Assembly: GCF_010671925.1 (NCBI RefSeq)
Contig: NZ_JAAHIH010000001.1
Coordinates: 1,059,053 to 1,123,052 of the forward strand
Direction: 5' to 3'
Length of the DNA: 64,000 bases
DNA from: Moorena sp. SIOASIH
Lineage (GTDB): Bacteria; Cyanobacteriota; Cyanobacteriia; Cyanobacteriales; Coleofasciculaceae
Positions 61,786 to 64,000 of the stretch are shown in pieces. The notes below the pieces were generated by a model. That model saw only the letters and a program-made list of their open reading frames with translations, was not told the DNA's origin and searched no databases. The position numbers were made by a program, and so were the translations under genes. Positions within the stretch are counted from its first letter, which is position 1. Every line of letters begins with the position of its first letter.

Positions 61786-63627
61786 TTATTTGTGCAACTT
61801 ACTTTTCCTTGATTTACGGTTTTGTACCTTTTGGCTTTTGTTCCGTTTCTTGGAGGGTGTTTTTATCCCGTTTCTTAGCATTTGCTGTATTTCGGGATTA
61901 GTTGCGCCCAAGGCATGGATGGAATAGTGACAATCTTCATGTAGGTAGATTAAGTTGTCGTATCGGTCATGACCCCCTAGGGATTGGGGAATGATATGAT
62001 GTAGATGCGTATTTTGATATTCCCCTAGGGATTGCTTGCAGACAGGACACTGATACTCCTGTCTGTTTGCTATTTTGTCCTTTCCTGTGGATAATCTTTT
62101 CTTGGCCGTTTTGGCGCTTTGTTTTAATTCCCTTTCGTTCCAATACTCTACGAGTTCCGGGTTGTCTGGGGATTTGTCATAAGCGACCATTGTGTGCCTT
62201 TGGATTGGAGTCCAGGCAAATTTGTCCAAATAGATTTCTCCATCTCCGAATACCCATTTGTCTTCCCTTCCTGGGCAATGATTACCGAAGTATTTTTTGT
62301 TTACCCATTCTTGGGATTTCTTTGCGTGTTTCCGTCTTCCCCATCTCTGCAATTTCCAGAATACGTAGTGGTCGAGGTTAGAAAAGATTTCCTTTGATAC
62401 TGCCCCATTATGGTAGTTGCTCCACCCCCTCACTATGGAGTTGATTTTACCTATTATTACCTTTTGGGACAGGGTTCTTCCTCTCTTGAATTCTATTCTT
62501 AGATTTTCCTTGACCTTCTTAACGCTTTTCTGAGAAGGTTTAATGAGTGTTATTAGTCCCGTTTTCCTGTTGGTTGTTTGGCATTTCCTGAAGTTCCAGC
62601 CTAGAAAATCAAATCCTTCGGTTAGGTGGCTTATCTTTGTCTTTTCTTCAGATAGTGTTAGTCCTTTATTAGATAACCATCTTTCGACGATTTTCTTAGC
62701 TTCGGCTGCATCTTCCTCGCTTTCGGTTAAGATTACGAAGTCATCAGCAAAGCGGACGTAAGTCCTTGTAGATGTGTTACACCACCATCCTCCATCCTTT
62801 TTTCTTTTGTCTGGTATCCATTTGTACCTAATTCCCAATTCTTCCTCTAATCCGTGTAGTGCGATATTAGCCAGTAGGGGACTTATTATTCCACCTTGGG
62901 GTGTTCCTTCCTCTGTGTTATGGAATACGCCTTTATGGACGTATCCCGCCTTAAGCCATTCCTCAATGAGGTTTGCTGCTGGGAAGTTCCCTATGGTTTC
63001 CAAGAGTGGTTGGTGAGCGATGTTATCGAAACACCCGGAGATGTCTGCGTCCAGTACCCACCATTTCCTATTCTTTTCCCCGTTGATATTTTGGAATATC
63101 CTCTGTCTGGCATCATGGGTACTTCTACCTGGTCTGAAGCCATATGATACGGGTTCAAATCTGGCTTCCCATGAAGGTTCTAGTGCATTTTTGACAATGC
63201 CTTGTAGGCAGCGGTCGGTGATGCTCGGTATTCCTAGTGGCCTCTTTTTGCCGTTGGATTTTGGGATGTAGATGCGTTTAGTTGGGATTGGCTTCCAGGT
63301 TTTGTACGTGGTGAGTGAATCGACCATTTTTCCTCTTTCAGCGGGATTAAGTTTTGTTTCGCCGTCTATTCCTGCTGTTTTCTTTCCACTATTGACCTGT
63401 GTGGCCTGTCTGACGGAAACTTGGATATTGGAGTAACTACGAAGCATTAATCTTTGTAGTTTGTTCACCTTTTTCCAGTTGCCTTCACGTGTCGCCTTGA
63501 AAATTCTGCGTCTAAGTTTCCTGACCGTCCTGTAGGCTCGTTTCCAGTTGGTTGCGTGCCAGTCGGTGGTTTGTTTAGTTACGATACCGTTTCCTGTGGG
63601 ATTCGGTTCTATCTTTTCCATATACAA
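61786..63627 (-). CDS. ltrA: Group II intron reverse transcriptase/maturase with HNH endonuclease
   Basis: 613 residues. Reverse transcriptase blocks: PLGIPSITDRCLQ (RT2), FEPVSYGFRPGRS (RT3), VLDADISGCFDNI (RT4), GTPQGGIISPLLANIAL (RT5) and the catalytic FADD of YVRFADDFVIL (RT6). RT7 has LGWNFRK. Domain X (maturase) follows with INSIVRGWSNYHN. The C-terminal HNH endonuclease has CPVCKQSLGEYQNTHLHHIIPQS, quoted as CPVCKQ and HLHHIIPQS, and then GGHDRYDNLIYLHEDCH. The protein helps splicing of its intron RNA and its insertion into DNA. The HNH domain should allow second-strand cleavage. The frame is intact and all catalytic residues seen, so the intron may be active. Start at the ATG at 63627 or at the Met two codons later. 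Confidence 0.95.
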   Translation of the reverse strand: MYMEKIEPNPTGNGIVTKQTTDWHATNWKRAYRTVRKLRRRIFKATREGNWKKVNKLQRLMLRSYSNIQVSVRQATQVNSGKKTAGIDGETKLNPAERGKMVDSLTTYKTWKPIPTKRIYIPKSNGKKRPLGIPSITDRCLQGIVKNALEPSWEARFEPVSYGFRPGRSTHDARQRIFQNINGEKNRKWWVLDADISGCFDNIAHQPLLETIGNFPAANLIEEWLKAGYVHKGVFHNTEEGTPQGGIISPLLANIALHGLEEELGIRYKWIPDKRKKDGGWWCNTSTRTYVRFADDFVILTESEEDAAEAKKIVERWLSNKGLTLSEEKTKISHLTEGFDFLGWNFRKCQTTNRKTGLITLIKPSQKSVKKVKENLRIEFKRGRTLSQKVIIGKINSIVRGWSNYHNGAVSKEIFSNLDHYVFWKLQRWGRRKHAKKSQEWVNKKYFGNHCPGREDKWVFGDGEIYLDKFAWTPIQRHTMVAYDKSPDNPELVEYWNERELKQSAKTAKKRLSTGKDKIANRQEYQCPVCKQSLGEYQNTHLHHIIPQSLGGHDRYDNLIYLHEDCHYSIHALGATNPEIQQMLRNGIKTPSKKRNKSQKVQNRKSRKSKLHK

Positions 63628-64000
63628 TTAGGGTATTAGCGTATTATTTCCTTGGCTCGGAATTAGTTCTGAAATTCAGCACTATGCACGAGTTGAGGGA
63701 TTTCCCTCTATCCGGTCAGTTATACGTTTCCACTTTCCTGTTCCCTTTCGGGTTCCGGCTTTTGCTTGGTTCAGTCTTCTACCGGGCTGAGAGTTATACC
63801 GCTTCTTGGGATTTGGCTACCAATATCAATCGACCTAGATATTGGACTCAACCTCGGCTTACCCGGTTATGCTCATTAGAGGTGCGATTCTAAGGTTGCC
63901 GTCTCTACACCGAGTCCACTGTGGGATTCTGATTGCCCCGTCAAGGAGAGGCTAATCCGGGAGCTGTTATCCCCATTGTCGTTTGATCAGGGATATTGCT
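63628..64000 (-). other. Group II intron 5' RNA region (partial)
   Basis: No gene. Read on the minus strand this is part of the intron's structured RNA before the maturase ORF; no domain was folded here. It includes CCGGGTAAGCCGAGG and CGGTAGAAGACTGAACC. Confidence 0.5.

Larger units (their letters stand above)
61695..64000 (-). mobile_element. Group II intron, 5' part beyond the window
   Basis: On the minus strand the intron-encoded protein is followed by a 34-base domain V-like hairpin (61731-61764) and a domain VI-like stem ending GACCTAC at 61695. The next sequence, CCAATCCATCC, is the complement of the TnpB-like gene, so the intron is inserted antisense to that gene. 63628-64000 lies upstream of the ORF on the minus strand, GC-balanced and without ORFs, as expected for domain I-IV RNA. 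I cannot see the GTGYG 5' end, which should lie past position 64000. Confidence 0.8.

Noticed and set aside
61786..63627. Retron or diversity-generating retroelement
   Set aside because: The reverse transcriptase has a maturase domain and a C-terminal HNH, and a domain V hairpin follows, which define a group II intron. No template/variable repeat was seen.

Overview
The window looks like part of the chromosome of a large-genome filamentous cyanobacterium (Moorena/Lyngbya-like is my inference, not proven). The evidence is chlB, chlL and chlN for dark chlorophyll synthesis, many GCGATCGC (HIP1) sites, cobH, pentapeptide-repeat proteins, PhnD-type hybrid kinases, and short tandem heptad repeats (GGGAGTA, GGGAACA, GGGAATC, GGGAGAT types) in nearly every intergenic gap. 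No rRNA or tRNA gene was recognised.

Layout. 1-342: end-truncated type II thioesterase, the edge of an NRPS/PKS-type locus. 818-7545: minus-strand block with two tandem AGE-fold epimerase-like proteins, a SASA-type esterase, a PhoX/DUF839 protein and a pentapeptide-repeat protein. 7890-9455: tandem SagB-like dehydrogenase. 9681-14357: a repeated locus of four small leader-peptide genes. All four share a promoter, a leader ending in Gly-Gly and a downstream unit of about 200 bp, but their cores are unrelated. An IS200/IS605 TnpB element interrupts one unit. 14868-19989: pentapeptide protein, DUF1400-type hydrolase, two small unknown genes, cobH. 20716-25874: chlB, chlL, chlN, separated by repeat-filled gaps. 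26088-26384: orphan HTH protein.

26609-43800: a type III-B CRISPR-Cas locus. It holds cas10/cmr2, cmr3, cmr4, cmr5, a long cmr6 that appears fused to a Cmr1-like domain, a CARF-HEPN effector, and an array of 82 repeats and 81 spacers. The repeat sequence and the degenerate repeats at the left end both suggest that the array is transcribed on the minus strand from a leader near 43575-43800. It would then run towards the plus-strand cas operon. Cas1, Cas2 and Cas6 are absent from the window. Beyond the leader lies a P-loop kinase/WYL fusion gene (44411-46651) with a MITE-like element inserted in frame.

47014-64000: Uma2 nuclease, two GT2 paralogs (one with a damaged DXD motif), an IS4-like element with a frameshifted transposase, an Era-like GTPase, two hybrid histidine kinases and the relic of a third, a TnpB-like gene without a zinc ribbon, and a group II intron in antisense at its 3' end that runs past the window edge.

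Three families of small inverted-repeat elements recur: A (outer ATAGCGTTTATCATA, inner GAGGTACACA), B (TATAGCRCTACGC) and C (GGCGTTGCTGA). They often carry heptad repeats inside. Repeat DNA has also been captured in frame inside cas10, the kinase/WYL gene and the 3' end of a glycosyltransferase gene.
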